Below are positions 12,301-21,700 of a stretch of 45,949 bases of DNA, piece after piece. The stretch lies in contig BDIU01000377.1 of the NCBI GenBank assembly GCA_002118135.1, positions 173 through 46,121 of the forward strand. The letters run 5' to 3'. This DNA comes from Trebouxia sp. TZW2008 (taxonomy: Eukaryota; Chlorophyta; Trebouxiophyceae; Trebouxiales; Trebouxiaceae). The notes beneath the pieces are model-generated. The model saw nothing but the letters and a program-made list of their open reading frames with translations, was not told the DNA's origin and did not search any database. Position 1 is the stretch's first letter. Every line of letters starts with the position of its first letter. A program made the translations under genes and the position numbers.

Positions 12301-15300
12301 TCAGGCAGTGATGCAGGTACATTTGGCTGCCCTCAGTATCAGTACTGACGCCTTGCACTGTGGCTTTATTGCTGCAGTATTTCTGCAGTTTGCACCCTGA
12401 ACATGCACCTTCAGTGCATGTTTTGGAGTTTTGTTCCTCTGTCACTTTGTAATTTGTGTTCGTTCTCTTGTCAGCATTCACTTGATCATCATACAATGGA
12501 GCAGTGACCAGTTCCGTGATCACGGGGCTTCAAGTGCTCTGTCTGTCAAGTGATCAGAGCTGAACGTCTCAAGATTCAGCACGGAAATGCAATCCTCAGC
12601 AACGCTTGGTGATGCAGAGTGCATGCCCTCTTAGCCAGATTGGCACACCTGCAGCAGCTTGAGAAGATAAACTGCTTGACTTCTGGCTTGATCATGTCTG
12701 GCATCAGTGCAAGGATTCTGCTGCAGGTGATGCAAATATATGGTGTGGTCATCCCTTGACACTGACACGAGGTTCACTAGTGTTCGATACCAAGGATGAT
12801 GGCCAGTTTGATGTCAAATGCAACAGGCCAGTTTGATGTCAAATGCAACAGACTCCTGCTGTTGTTGTGCAGGACTCCACAGTGTCAGGCACTGTGTCAG
12901 AAGGTCCAGCCAGCTTGGCAGGCAAGTCCGATGTCTCGGCGGTTGCGTCACGCATTGAGGGGCCTAACTCGGCAGAGGGCCTGGAGACAGGCGGTGCCCT
13001 GCCCTTTCAGGCAGAGCCCTTGAGCCCTTCTGTGCCTGCTCACAACACAACAGACAGCGTCATCATTGCCGAGCAGACTGACTTGAAGGCAACTAACAGA
13101 GTGGAGGAAGAAGACGATGCACAGTGCCAGCAGCAGCCTGAGTCAGAAGAGGCGCTGGTGAGTTCTGCATGACAGCATATGTTGTTTGGCATATGCCATA
13201 TGATCAGCATTTGCATGTATTGTGACAAGCTCAATGGCAAAACCTGCTATTCAGTCATGTGACAAGATGATGTCAAGATGTATCTATTATTCGGTAAGAG
13301 CACAATGATGCATACTGATGTGCAAACACAAAAGCTGTGATCTTTGCTCGTATATGCAAATTTTTTGCTTCATTGTGCTTCAGACGATGCTCGATGGCAA
13401 TTTCATGCAGAGAATTTGGTATTGTTGCAGCGCATATTGGGCTTTCCAATGTTTGGAAGCATTGACAACAGGTCTGGTGCTATTGCTGATCATCAAATGT
13501 TGAAAAGTGCTCTACATGACCTACAATCAGCTGGATGACATCAGCAGCACACAAGCTCCTGCAGTAGTAACAAAACTTGCTCGATGGATGCAGGAAGAGG
13601 AGGAGTTCCCATCCGACTCCCTCTTTGACATTTCCTACCTATCGCCAAATATCAATTGGCTTTATGGTCTGGATGATATCATCTCTGAGGCAGAAGGGGA
13701 CAGCTGTACAGTGACAGGGACTGCATGGCAAGACATGAGCACTGGCAGCAATGCATGCTCAGCGGAGCACCAGGGCGACGCACAGCAGGTATGCCCTCAA
13801 GTTGATTGTTTATGCGTTGGGCTGTACAGCTAGTACATTCCGCTAGACTTCTTGTGTTTACCCCAATCACATGCGCCTTCTTGTCCAGTATGCAAGTTAC
13901 CGATTCAGGCTGCATTTTCAGGAATCACAAACATGACTGTTGTCATCACCTGTGGTTGCAGCAAATTGCAGAATTCTGGACGAGCGTCATACTCTGCTGT
14001 ATTTGCTTCATGCCCATCTGGTCCAGAGCGAGTCTGACCTTATATCAATGCTACAGGAACCTCTGACTGACAACCACCAGCAGCACAGTCCTGCTGCATC
14101 ACAGCCACCCGTCCCAATCTCACAGCTGCCCACACGCCCTGCTTCGCCAAATGCCACCCCGAACCCCTCCCTGTCTGCACCCCAGCAGAACACAGCAGTG
14201 AATGCCATACCCTCTGAGGCTACAGCAGAGGTCAGCGCGAGCAGCATGCTCATCTACAGTAGTGCTAACCCATTAGCTGTGCTGTCTGCCTCCCAGCAGA
14301 ACACAGCATCAATTGCCAGCACTACAGCGGCTTCACGTGAGGCTACAGCAGAGCCCAGCAGAAGCAATATGGATGATACACCCAGCTGCAGCAGTGACGC
14401 AGCAGCCCTGGTAGTCACCACCACAGCCAGCTCTGAGATGGAGAGGTGCAGTCCACTCGTCAGCCCAAGAGCAGGCGCATCAGCTCTGGTTGACCCCTTG
14501 TCAGCTGGGCATCCAGTGGAGGTCAGGACGACATGGGAGCTGACTGACTTGGCCGTGCAGGAGTTCATGCTGTCGCATGACTCTGAGGGCTTCTTCTTGA
14601 GTATTCAGGTGGGCGCTTACTGCCCCATATTTCTTCATTGTGCGTCACTTCTTCTTCATGCTGCCATCCAGAGTTGAGCATACCGTTTGCGCATCACTTC
14701 AAGTCTCTCTTGTGATTGTTCAATCCTCTTGAGTGTGTTGCTTGCATCAATGGTTTGCCTGAACAATTTCTGAATTGTGCTTTATGGTCAGAAAACACGA
14801 TGTGAGCTCTGTAACGTGCTTGCAGGAATTGCTTACAGGAAATTGTTCAGGTCAAGGGCGCTAGGTGAAGTGGTGCAAGGGGGCTGCAGAAGCTGTGTTG
14901 GCCAGGTCAAGCAAACCCTCAGGCAATGCCTGTCTTTGAAAGCCCGTCTGTTTGCAGGAGGTGGTCAGGTCTAGGGCGGCATGTGAGGTGGTGCAAGGGG
15001 TGTTGTCAGCCGCCTGTACCAAGCTGCAGAAGCTTTGCTGGGCAGGCCCAGCAAACCTTCAGGCAATGCCCAGATGCTGGGATGACTGGGCAGATTGGTA
15101 TGAGCAGGAGCTGGCCAGGTGAGGTCTCATCAGTCTGTGCTGTGTCTCGTTAGTCTGCAAATTCGTGTGAGACATAACCTTCGCAGGTGATCACTATGCC
15201 CATCACTGTATCACATTTCCCATGATTTCTCTGAGTATTCCTTGGCATTGCATGTTGTGAGAGCTGCTGCATACTGATGCCCGTTAATGGTAAGGATCTA

Positions 15301-17490
15301 GCATGATGTAGCATGCTAACCGTTCAGCAGCATTTGGCAAAGGTCACCTTCAGCATTTTGCAATCAACATCGCTTGTCTGGAGTTGTAACAGCATGAGCC
15401 GATGTATAGCAATTTGGCAGTGTGGCATGCTGTGAGGAAAGGTCATTGCCTGACAGCATGCCAAACAGTTACAGTCTGACCTGCAGCGGTGCTGTGCAGG
15501 TCCTGTCGCAGCGCAGGCATCATTAGTGATGCAGAGCTGCACATGAATCCCTCTGGGCAGCCAGGCAATCTGCTTCTGTAGAGGCAGCCCAGGGTTCAGT
15601 ATGGTGCAGCAAAAGGGCCTCACTGACCTGCGATGTGCTGTGCAGGACGTACCGAAGTGCAGGCATCATCAGTGATGCAGAGATGCACATGGAGGAGGCC
15701 AATCAGCAACCAGGTGCATCTGCACGGGCACCTTCTAGCCTGTGCTTCCACAGAGACAGCCCAGGCTACGCCATGATGCAGCAGAAGGGCTGGTCTGAGG
15801 GGCAGGGGCTGGGGGCCAACCTGCAGGGCAGGTTGGAGTCTTTTCTGCCTGCAAGTCAGCCGTGTGATGAGGAGGGGCGCACCCAAGGGCTGGGGTCGGC
15901 TCGGTACCCTGGCTTCCTGCTGGGGCAGCAAGCAGCAGATCAGCTCAAGGTGCGGTTCTTACGCTCATGCCGCTTGCGTCACAATGAGCAAGTACAACCT
16001 ATAGGACAATCACAATGACATGTGAACATTCTGGATATACACACCTGAAAGCTGCCAACTTTTACACATTGCTCTTGACAGCTGTGTTTACGTTTTGCAG
16101 TGGAACAGTGGAACAACACAGCTTGCATCACTGCTGATGTAGCAATTTCAACATGTGCACTGACTGGTCTGCTGTCAGAATGTATGTCCCTGAAGGCTAT
16201 CGCTACCATAGTGTCTGACTGAGAACCTGATGACCATAATCCCCGTGTGTGTAAATAGCTGTGCATGGCACGCAGGAGGTGATAGTGGCGCTGTGCAATG
16301 GGCAAGGGTCAGTGATATTGAATGGGGCAGTGCAGCAGGGCCTGCAAGTCTTCCTGACAACTGGCTTGCCTGCGCCCAACTCTGGAGCGCCTGACCTGAC
16401 CCTCAAGGCACTTTGCTGGGTAAGGCAACTACCATCACTGCTTGCACAGTTAAATGTCCAAGGCAATGTTGCTGAGCGACAGGGCAGCAGATTTGATTCC
16501 TTTGATTGCGGTTGTGCCCTGTGTTAGGCAAGGCATGCGCACGTGCAATCCTCTGCCATGTTTGTTTGCAGCCTGGGGCTATGCGCTCTGGCTGGCGATG
16601 AACAGCTGGGCCGGCTTGTGAGACTTTGTCATGATTTGTCATAGATGGAAGCATTCGGCATTGCTCTTGTTCTTGACTGCAATGCTCAGAGACATTGATC
16701 ACAGCAAGCTGTTCTTGGTTTGCATGGACAAAGACCTTCAATATACTGACAACAGGACCTTTTGCATGTGCTGTTGCAGGTTGCAACTCTTATGGCTGAA
16801 TTGACCTCCATAGACACTCTCACTGAAGAGCAAGCGCACAGCGTCATTGACACAGCTGTCAGTGCACAGGCCAGCTCCCTGCCTGCTGATGCATCGCAGC
16901 AGGCCAGTGCAGTGCTACAGGACACATTGGCTGAGCTGCAAGAGGCTGCCAAGGTCAAAGAGGTGCAGAGACAGCAGGCACAGGAGGCGGCAGCAGATCA
17001 GTTGGCTGAGCTACAACAGCCCCAGGTGTGTTCTGTGCCTGCTTTTCAACAAGGGACATGACGGTCCATTGAGAGCAGACTATATATGTCATTTGGCACA
17101 CAAATTTCCTGTTCTTTTCTTTCTGTGTTTTGCTTCCCTGTGCCACTGGCAACAACAGCTGCAAGCCTCATATATGTCATCAGCCTGCTGTTTGCAGTCC
17201 ATTGTGAACATCAGTGCTCAGAAGGCTTTACGAGAGTCAACATTTTTGCTCAGGCAGAGCAAAAGCTGCTGCTGTCATCATGACATAATAGCATAGGGCA
17301 CCATGTCAGGCATGTGCTTGCATTCTGCGAATTCAAGTCGTCACCAATGTGGCATCGACTGCAGGCGCCCACAAAGACCAGGTCTCGAGTGCATGGATTG
17401 GAAGGCAAGAGCTACAAATTGAAGACAGTGCAATACGGCAAATCAAAGACGCCAGCCCCATTGAGCAATGGCCAAATGCCCTGGGAATAG
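369..17490 (+). CDS. Gene A: large coiled-coil protein with G-patch domain (multi-exon)
   Basis: Proposed exons: 369-467, 616-765, 1158-1307, 1676-1792, 2155-2184, 2268-2297, 3543-3650, 4319-4759, 4996-5112, 6033-6212, 6910-7071, 7449-7565, 8460-8618, 9077-9403, 10035-10310, 10946-11008, 11057-11413, 11849-12316, 12873-13157, 13531-13788, 14057-14608, 14958-15118, 15646-15949, 16276-16419, 16780-17025, 17365-17490 (TAG). Each starts after a YAG acceptor (13531 and 14057 are the least certain), ends at a GT donor and keeps one frame; all junctions are phase 0 except 15118/15646 (phase 2). The product would be about 1,800 aa: an N-terminal half of Q/E/K/L heptad-like coiled coil, a middle that is Ser/Pro/Lys-rich and probably disordered, then a G-patch and a C-terminal conserved block. 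G-patch domains in other proteins activate DEAH helicases in RNA processing; applying that here is inference. The gene could be two genes split near 8.6-9.1 kb. The start was chosen because paralog B has an equally long 99-nt first exon with similar residues before the donor. Confidence 0.7.
1676..2659 (+). repeat. Tandem micro-exon array in gene A
   Basis: Six head-to-tail units of about 113-125 bp (the first interval is 392 bp because of a MITE). Each ends in a coding-like tail resembling AKxxEAE followed by a GT donor: ends at 1792, 2184, 2297, 2422, 2545 and 2659. Units 2 and 3 are clean 30-nt phase 0 micro-exons (2155-2184, MKEAKDAEAK; 2268-2297, LEEANSTEAE) with TTCAG acceptors and GTGCGT donors. 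Unit 5 has a TAG at its last codon, and units 4-6 have weakened acceptors. The first unit is the 3' end of the full 117-nt exon 1676-1792, so the array probably arose from it. Confidence 0.7.
1839..2112. mobile_element. PIF/Harbinger-like MITE (274 bp) with TAA target duplication
   Basis: The ends are inverted copies of each other: the left end reads GAGGGTATCTCCACTGGTG and the reverse complement of the right end reads GAGGGTATTTCCATTGGTG. After a 3-nt indel both continue as GATTAGYGTC. The element is flanked by TAA at 1836-1838 and 2113-2115. TIRs with a 3-bp TAA/TWA target duplication are typical of PIF/Harbinger-type MITEs. There is no coding capacity. The neighbouring tandem unit (about 2185-2267) has the same intron without the insert, giving an internal empty site. 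It lies in an intron of gene A. Confidence 0.75.
3196..3650 (+). repeat. Four tandem copies of a coiled-coil exon (gene A)
   Basis: Units of about 105-122 bp begin near 3196, 3305, 3424 and 3543. The last three start directly after a GGCAG or TGCAG acceptor with GAGGCAGAGCTG, encoding EAELS/H/R followed by a conserved helix with Ser-Cys-x-Lys-Met. Only the last copy (3543-3650) continues to a clean donor, giving a 36-codon phase 0 exon. The first copy lacks the acceptor. Earlier copies run into a non-donor context after the Met codon and look like relics or alternative exons. Confidence 0.65.
3740..4060. repeat. CA/CC-rich low-complexity tract with two undetermined bases
   Basis: This intronic stretch is rich in CCA/CAC triplets and a C homopolymer around 3832-3860. 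The bases at 3843-3844 are N, so the C-run length is unresolved. Long Pro/Thr/His open frames across it are compositional artefacts, not genes. A similar C-rich CCA-rich stretch lies in a gene B intron at about 22480-22640. Confidence 0.7.
5113..6032. other. Long intron of gene A
   Basis: About 920 nt between exons 4996-5112 and 6033-6212. I see no exon with a good acceptor-donor pair and coding-like composition. A short (ATC)n run occurs near 5960-5985 just before the acceptor. Open frames on either strand are short and unlike the neighbouring exons. Confidence 0.4.
7520..8110 (+). repeat. Decayed tandem copies of exon 7449-7565 and its donor
   Basis: The end of the intact 39-codon exon (donor CTTCAG|GTACAG at 7565) recurs downstream in decayed form, with donor-like ends TTTGAG|GTACAG near 7682, CTTGAG|GTACAG near 7874 and CTTGAG|GTCAAG near 7996. 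Each is followed by similar intron text containing CTGCCTGCTGTTGC. The copies lack good acceptors and contain frame breaks, so they are probably pseudo-exons. Gene B has a single intact counterpart (23797-23913, also 117 nt). Confidence 0.5.
8619..9076. other. Intron of gene A, no further feature
   Basis: A 458-nt intron between the last coiled-coil exon and the first Arg/Ser-rich exon. No repeat, RNA gene or extra exon is apparent. If the locus is really two genes, this is a possible boundary. Confidence 0.35.
9660..9915. repeat. Intronic minisatellite, about 67-bp units
   Basis: About four imperfect head-to-tail units begin with CAGCAGCTGC or a variant, then contain GGTTCTAnnCTTGCTTTTGC. 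They lie in the intron between exons 9077-9403 and 10035-10310. The minus strand stays open across them, but that frame has no splice or family support. Confidence 0.55.
12801..12850. repeat. Perfect 25-bp direct duplication
   Basis: Two identical adjacent 25-bp copies (12801-12825 and 12826-12850), each starting GGCCAGTTTGATGTC, lie 22 bp before exon 12873-13157, across its likely branch-point region. Perfect identity implies a recent event or an assembly artefact. Confidence 0.9.
14830..15118 (+). repeat. Duplicated exon pair before the G-patch exon (gene A)
   Basis: The intact exon is 14958-15118 (phase 0 in, phase 2 out), encoding a Trp-rich end (CWDDWADWYEQELA). A copy of its first part lies at about 14836-14935, sharing GTCAnGnnnnGGCGnnnnGTGAnGTGGTGCAAGGGG and a GGCAATGCC end, but it has no donor and breaks frame. 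It is treated as a pseudo-exon. Confidence 0.55.
15497..15612 (+). pseudogene. Decayed copy of the G-patch exon 5' half
   Basis: After a TGTGCAG acceptor this copy reads CR SAGIISDAELHM, closely matching YRSAGIISDAEMHM of the real exon at 15646, then drifts and meets TAG near 15580. Further on it retains a relic of the G-patch start (SPGFSMVQQKG against SPGYAMMQQKG). It is a truncated tandem copy about 150 bp upstream of the functional exon. Confidence 0.65.
15646..15949 (+). other. G-patch domain exon of gene A
   Basis: The exon enters in phase 2 and leaves in phase 0. It encodes SPGYAMMQQKGWSEGQGLG, then ANLQGRLESFLPAS and a second GLG, matching the G-patch pattern (GxxMLxKMGWxxGxGLG, then NxxGxxxP, then GLG). 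The conserved Gly residues and the Trp are present. G-patch proteins usually bind and activate DEAH/DEAD RNA helicases or bind nucleic acid; the partner here is unknown. In paralog B the equivalent exon (27297-27645) keeps only the tail (YPxxxLL, then QxAxxQL) and lacks the domain. Confidence 0.8.
16276..17025 (+). other. Conserved C-terminal block of the A/B family (gene A copy)
   Basis: Exons 16276-16419 (48 codons) and 16780-17025 (82 codons) match gene B exons 28002-28148 (49) and 28434-28718 (95). The first shares the pattern V-Q/R-QGL-x-FLT, then APxLxxxxLCW just before the donor. The second begins ATLM/STLL and contains an E-A-x-S-hydrophobic core followed by a Gln/Ala-rich helix ending in PQ. 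This pair is the best conserved part of the two paralogs apart from the 54-codon coiled-coil exon. No family is recognised. Confidence 0.6.
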
Positions 17491-17700
17491 TGCTTTTGCC
17501 TAGGCAATCTTACATGTTGTTTGCTTGTAAAGTAGTCTGCGGTGGTGGGCAGAAAGCGATTAGCAAGCATATTCAATTTTGTAATAAGTTTAAACTGCGT
17601 AATCTGTATGTGTATCGCATGACTTAGACTGCAGACCGCTTCATGACAACCAGGCATGCTCTTGCGTCATGCACAGCCAGCATTTGTACATGATTCTGGC
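17487..17700 (+). repeat. 3'-flank duplication block, copy 1 (copy 2 at about 29325-29550)
   Basis: The sequence just after the gene A stop matches that at about 29325-29550 after the gene B stop. Shared stretches include AGTGCTTNTGC, TGTTGTTTGCTTGTA, CAGAAANCGATTA, GACNGCTTCATGAC and GTGATTTTGC-like text. The match shows that the gene duplication extended past the coding region. The copies differ by many substitutions, so the event is old. Confidence 0.7.
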
Positions 17701-18718
17701 AGCCAGAGCTATGGGTTTGGTACGCTGGTGGAAGTACAAGTAACTGGTTCTGTCACCCGACAGACCAGCCAGATTGCGCCGAGTTTAGCCAAAGCACAGA
17801 ACATCAACAAAGTTAATGGCACTGGCTGCTGCAGATTGGAGTTGCATGTTTGTGATGGGCAGCATTGATGCTCTCCTGCTGCACACAAGCATGCTGTCAC
17901 TTGGTTCAGGCCAATCGCGAGCGAGACAACATGTCAGGTCAGACAACCTTGCATTAGAGCAAGGCGCTCACGCCCAGAAAACAAACAGATTGAGCAGCAC
18001 TTTTGCTCTGACACAGCATATGGACAGCCTTGAACAGCTGCTGCAGCTGCCCTAATCACAGCCGCGTTGTAGACGCCTCCTGACTTCGTTCATGGTCAAG
18101 ACCAGCCCTGGAGCTTGCTAGGAGTTACACTTTAACCTTATGCCTGTTGTGTGCGCTTGAGAGCAGTCCTGACAGCACCGCAGCTGTGCTCGCTGATCAG
18201 AAGCGTGTCGAAGGCTGGAGCTGTAACATGGCCAAATGTTTAGTGGGAGCATGATTGAGTGCTGGACAGTGCGGCTTGGCAGCTGTCGCGTCTGATCTGT
18301 CACGTCATGACAGCGCAACACCAACTGTCTGCACCTCGAGTCTGGGCTACACTGTGCGCGCATATGCCTTGAACACAGCTTCTGCGGCCGATTGCCAGAG
18401 CCCACTTCATTGCTCATGCTTTCGGGGCTGAACGCTGCCGCCCACAGACCTACGCGATACAGACAAGGAGATGAACGGTCGATTGCACAATCAGACATTG
18501 ACTGCCGTTTCGCAAACTGTCTTGTTTGCTGCACGTTTTGCCTCAGTGGCCTCAAGCGTCTTCAGCCAGTGCTAGAAATGAGTAGCTGAATTCGATGCTT
18601 GGTGCAGCTCTCACTCCTGTTCATCAAACCCGAAATGTGCCGTGCCAGCCCTTGTGAGCAAGTTTGACCGCACCTTCTCACCAAGATCAGTGAGGTCGCA
18701 CTGGCAACAATAGCCACA
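17491..18718. other. Intergenic region between paralogs A and B
   Basis: This holds the 3' flank of gene A and the presumed promoter of gene B. A TGTAA motif at 17526-17530, the usual green-algal polyadenylation signal type, lies 36 nt after the TAG. The block 17487-17700 is repeated downstream of gene B. The region 18060-18700 is somewhat richer in CG dinucleotides, as expected of a promoter. No separate gene is supported. Confidence 0.45.
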
Positions 18719-21700
18719 ATGTCAGACAGCACTTCACAGTCAGACGCCGTTCAAACGTCATGCGCTGGTGGCTTGACGCAGCGCTTGTCCAAACTGGTGC
18801 CGAGAGTATACCCCAAGGTGTGTTGCGATGTCCTCTGTGAGCAGGATCTTGCGCCAAGGACGCTTCCTATGCAGTTGGTAATGCAATTCATGGTCGCAAG
18901 ACACCACTGCTCGATGCGAAGATGCAAACACTGTCGAGCATGATGGACTCCTCAAAGCTCATAACCTGATGCAGGCAAACAAAGCTGCAAAGCTGCAGAG
19001 TCAAGTGGACGACCTTGAAGCGGATCGCAAGACTGTTCAACAGCAATTCTCTACCCAGCGCACACAAATGATGCAAACGAGATGCAGAAGCAAAATCCTT
19101 TCGATTCTGCACCAGGAGTTGGCAGTCTCTGTCAGATCCCTGGATCATGTGCAACAGGTCTGCGTTTACTCTCAGCCGGTCTCAACTGCTGCTCAAGTGT
19201 GCAGACATGATTACACATTACCTGAGTGGGTCAAGAGCCAGCTTGGTGCCTTTCAGCTATGCAGCTGGAAGTTCATGCTACACAAATAACTTCATGCCGT
19301 TACAAGTTTACATTGTTGCACGTTTATGTCCTTCCAGAGGTTTTCCCTTGCCAGTATCAGCCTTTGGTGACATACGTTATGCATGACTTCCTACAAATTT
19401 GTCTTGACTAGAGGTTTCTGAATTGTGTCTTGTTACCACCTGTTTGCACTTTGGTTTTGCAGCTGCATATGGAATGCAAGCAAGGATCTTGCCCTGAGCA
19501 ATATTGGCAAGTGTGGTATTCTCAGCAATGCTCTTGCCTAGCTGTGACGTGAGCGCTGACACAATGCAGATATGACAAGGGAAAATGTTCTTGTTTGGCT
19601 GTGACGTGAACAATCACACCGTGCAGATAAATTCAAAACAGCACAGCTTGACTCATCTGACGACTCATGCAAGTACATGGTGAGCTGCAGCAGCAACAGG
19701 AGGCAGACTGTGATGTGCTTGATGGCACATACAAAGCTGTGTACAAGGCACAAAAGCCTGACTTCTCAAATGACTCATGCAGGTGCATGCTAAGCAGCTG
19801 AAGGAGCTGCAGCAGCAACAGGAGGCAGATGCAAAAGCTGTCATCAAGCAACTGCTGCGTCAATGCACCCAGCTAGATCTGGGCGAGCAGAAGATTGAGA
19901 GACTGCAGCAGCAGTTTGCAGATGCCGCCACTGCCAACGCAACTGCTGAACAGGTGAACAACTCGAGACCAGCTAGCCTGTGTTGCATTTAAAAAGCTGT
20001 TGCATGCAGCAAGGCTGTTGATCATTACACGTTCCTGTGCTGGTGCACCAGACTTGTTTGCTTTGTTAGCGCTGTTTCTCTCAGCGTATTGCATCACTGC
20101 TCCGTTACGTGTGTGCCAAAGTTGTCTGCTGTGTAGCACCACCTTTGGTGGGTACAGCTAGGCTGTGAGGCAGCTTCCTCTTATGTCCTAATTCACGTGT
20201 TTGGCTGCAGATCTTGCATTTGAATAAGCTGTTGGTGCAGGTACAGGGCAATGCCAGGCTTGGCTGTGGCCTGTCATTCTATCCGGTGTCATGATGTTGA
20301 CAGGTTGTGGCAGTGCCTGTCAGAGGCCGTTTGCCCCAGAAGCAGCACTCACAGATTTCTCAACTCAGATTGGACAACTCTTGACTTGTGTCTGCTGTCA
20401 TGTTCGGAATCTGCCCTGGCCTATATTGCAGATCAACAGTCATCTCACACAGTCATTGCTGCTTCAGGAGGCTGAGCGACAAGTTGGGGCCATGGAGAGG
20501 GACACTTCTGACGTGCTCAGCCAATGCAATGAGACCGAGACTCAGGTGGCGGGGCTGCAAGAGGACAAGAGAGCCTTTGTGGCGTCTCAACAAGTAAGCA
20601 ATGTTGCCCATGATGGCTACCAACTGCACATCAAAGCTTGTATATGTCCTCAATCTTGACAGTCATCAACATTCTGGTGTTACTACTAGCACCTGACAAG
20701 GTTATTGTTACTGCCACCTCCACCATTCAAGGCATTTGTGGCTGTCACAACACATCTATTTTTGTTGTTGAGCATTGTGCTGATCCAGGCATTGCAACCA
20801 TTTGGGGCAAAACAAGACACGTGCACTTGGCTCCTCTGAAGTGGCTTGTGACGAAGCTGAACATGTTTACTAAGCAAGGTCTTCTGTTTGCCATGGCTTG
20901 ACTCTTGCATGCAAGATGTACGATGTGTGCTCAGCCACAGCTTCCACAGGGATGTCAAATAAATGTACAGCCATAAACACATACACATGTATGTGAGATC
21001 AAGACATATACAGCCCTGACACATAGACACATGTATTCTGATCAACAACCATGATAACGGCTTTCAGGGTCAGACAGTGTCATTATCACCGCTGATGGCG
21101 TTGTCTTTGCGGGTCTGGGGCCCTTCTGCAGCCTTCTTCTTCTGTCAAGCTTTGCTTCTGATGACTTCTTTTGCTGTCATGCTTGCATCTGCAGGCAGCT
21201 GCGTTTCAGTGAATCCAAACTACTTCTTGGCACAAATACTCCAGGGCCCATGTTTTCAGGGACATCAGAAAAAGCCAAGGCATAGTCATTCTGTAACGCT
21301 GACGCATGAACATTGCTGGACTGCAGGCTCAGTTTGAGCGAAACAAGAAGCTGTGGCAGCTGGTGGAGAAGCTGCAGGCAGACCAGCTGCGCACTGACCA
21401 GAAGCTGTCAAGCCAGCAGCACCAGCTGTCGAGTCAGCAGAACCAGGCATCAACACAGCAGGAGCAACTGAGGAGTCAGCAGGAGCAGCTGACTGCTGCC
21501 ACTGCAGCAAGGCAGGCACTGCAGCGCTCCTTGGAGGAAGCCAACAGTGCAGCTGTCACTGCACGCCAGGTCTGACTTTTAGCTTTAGCAATTTTGAACT
21601 TCTTGGTCAGATGAGACTTTCAAAGTCTTGCTGTGCTCTCACTTGGAAATGTTTGTGTGTGATGCATGAGCATCACTAGCAGTGTTTGACTTACAGAAAT

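Larger units (their letters stand above)
9077..14608 (+). other. Gene A Ser/Pro/Lys-rich (probably disordered) exon block
   Basis: Nine exons encode low-complexity sequence. Exon 9077-9403 is Arg/Ser/Pro-rich (motifs such as GRRGSKSPRG). Exon 10035-10310 has imperfect repeats of SPAxAKGTK. Exons 11057-11413 and 11849-12316 end in basic clusters (KKQKKRKGKR; KKPKKKSRNKK) that could act as nuclear localisation or RNA-binding tails. Exons 12873-13157, 13531-13788 and 14057-14608 are acidic and Ser/Thr/Ala-rich. Exon 10946-11008 is a short copy of the start of exon 11057-11413 (both carry PSMVEQQP). Basic clusters upstream of a G-patch fit a nuclear RNA-associated protein; this is inference from composition only. 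Confidence 0.5.
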
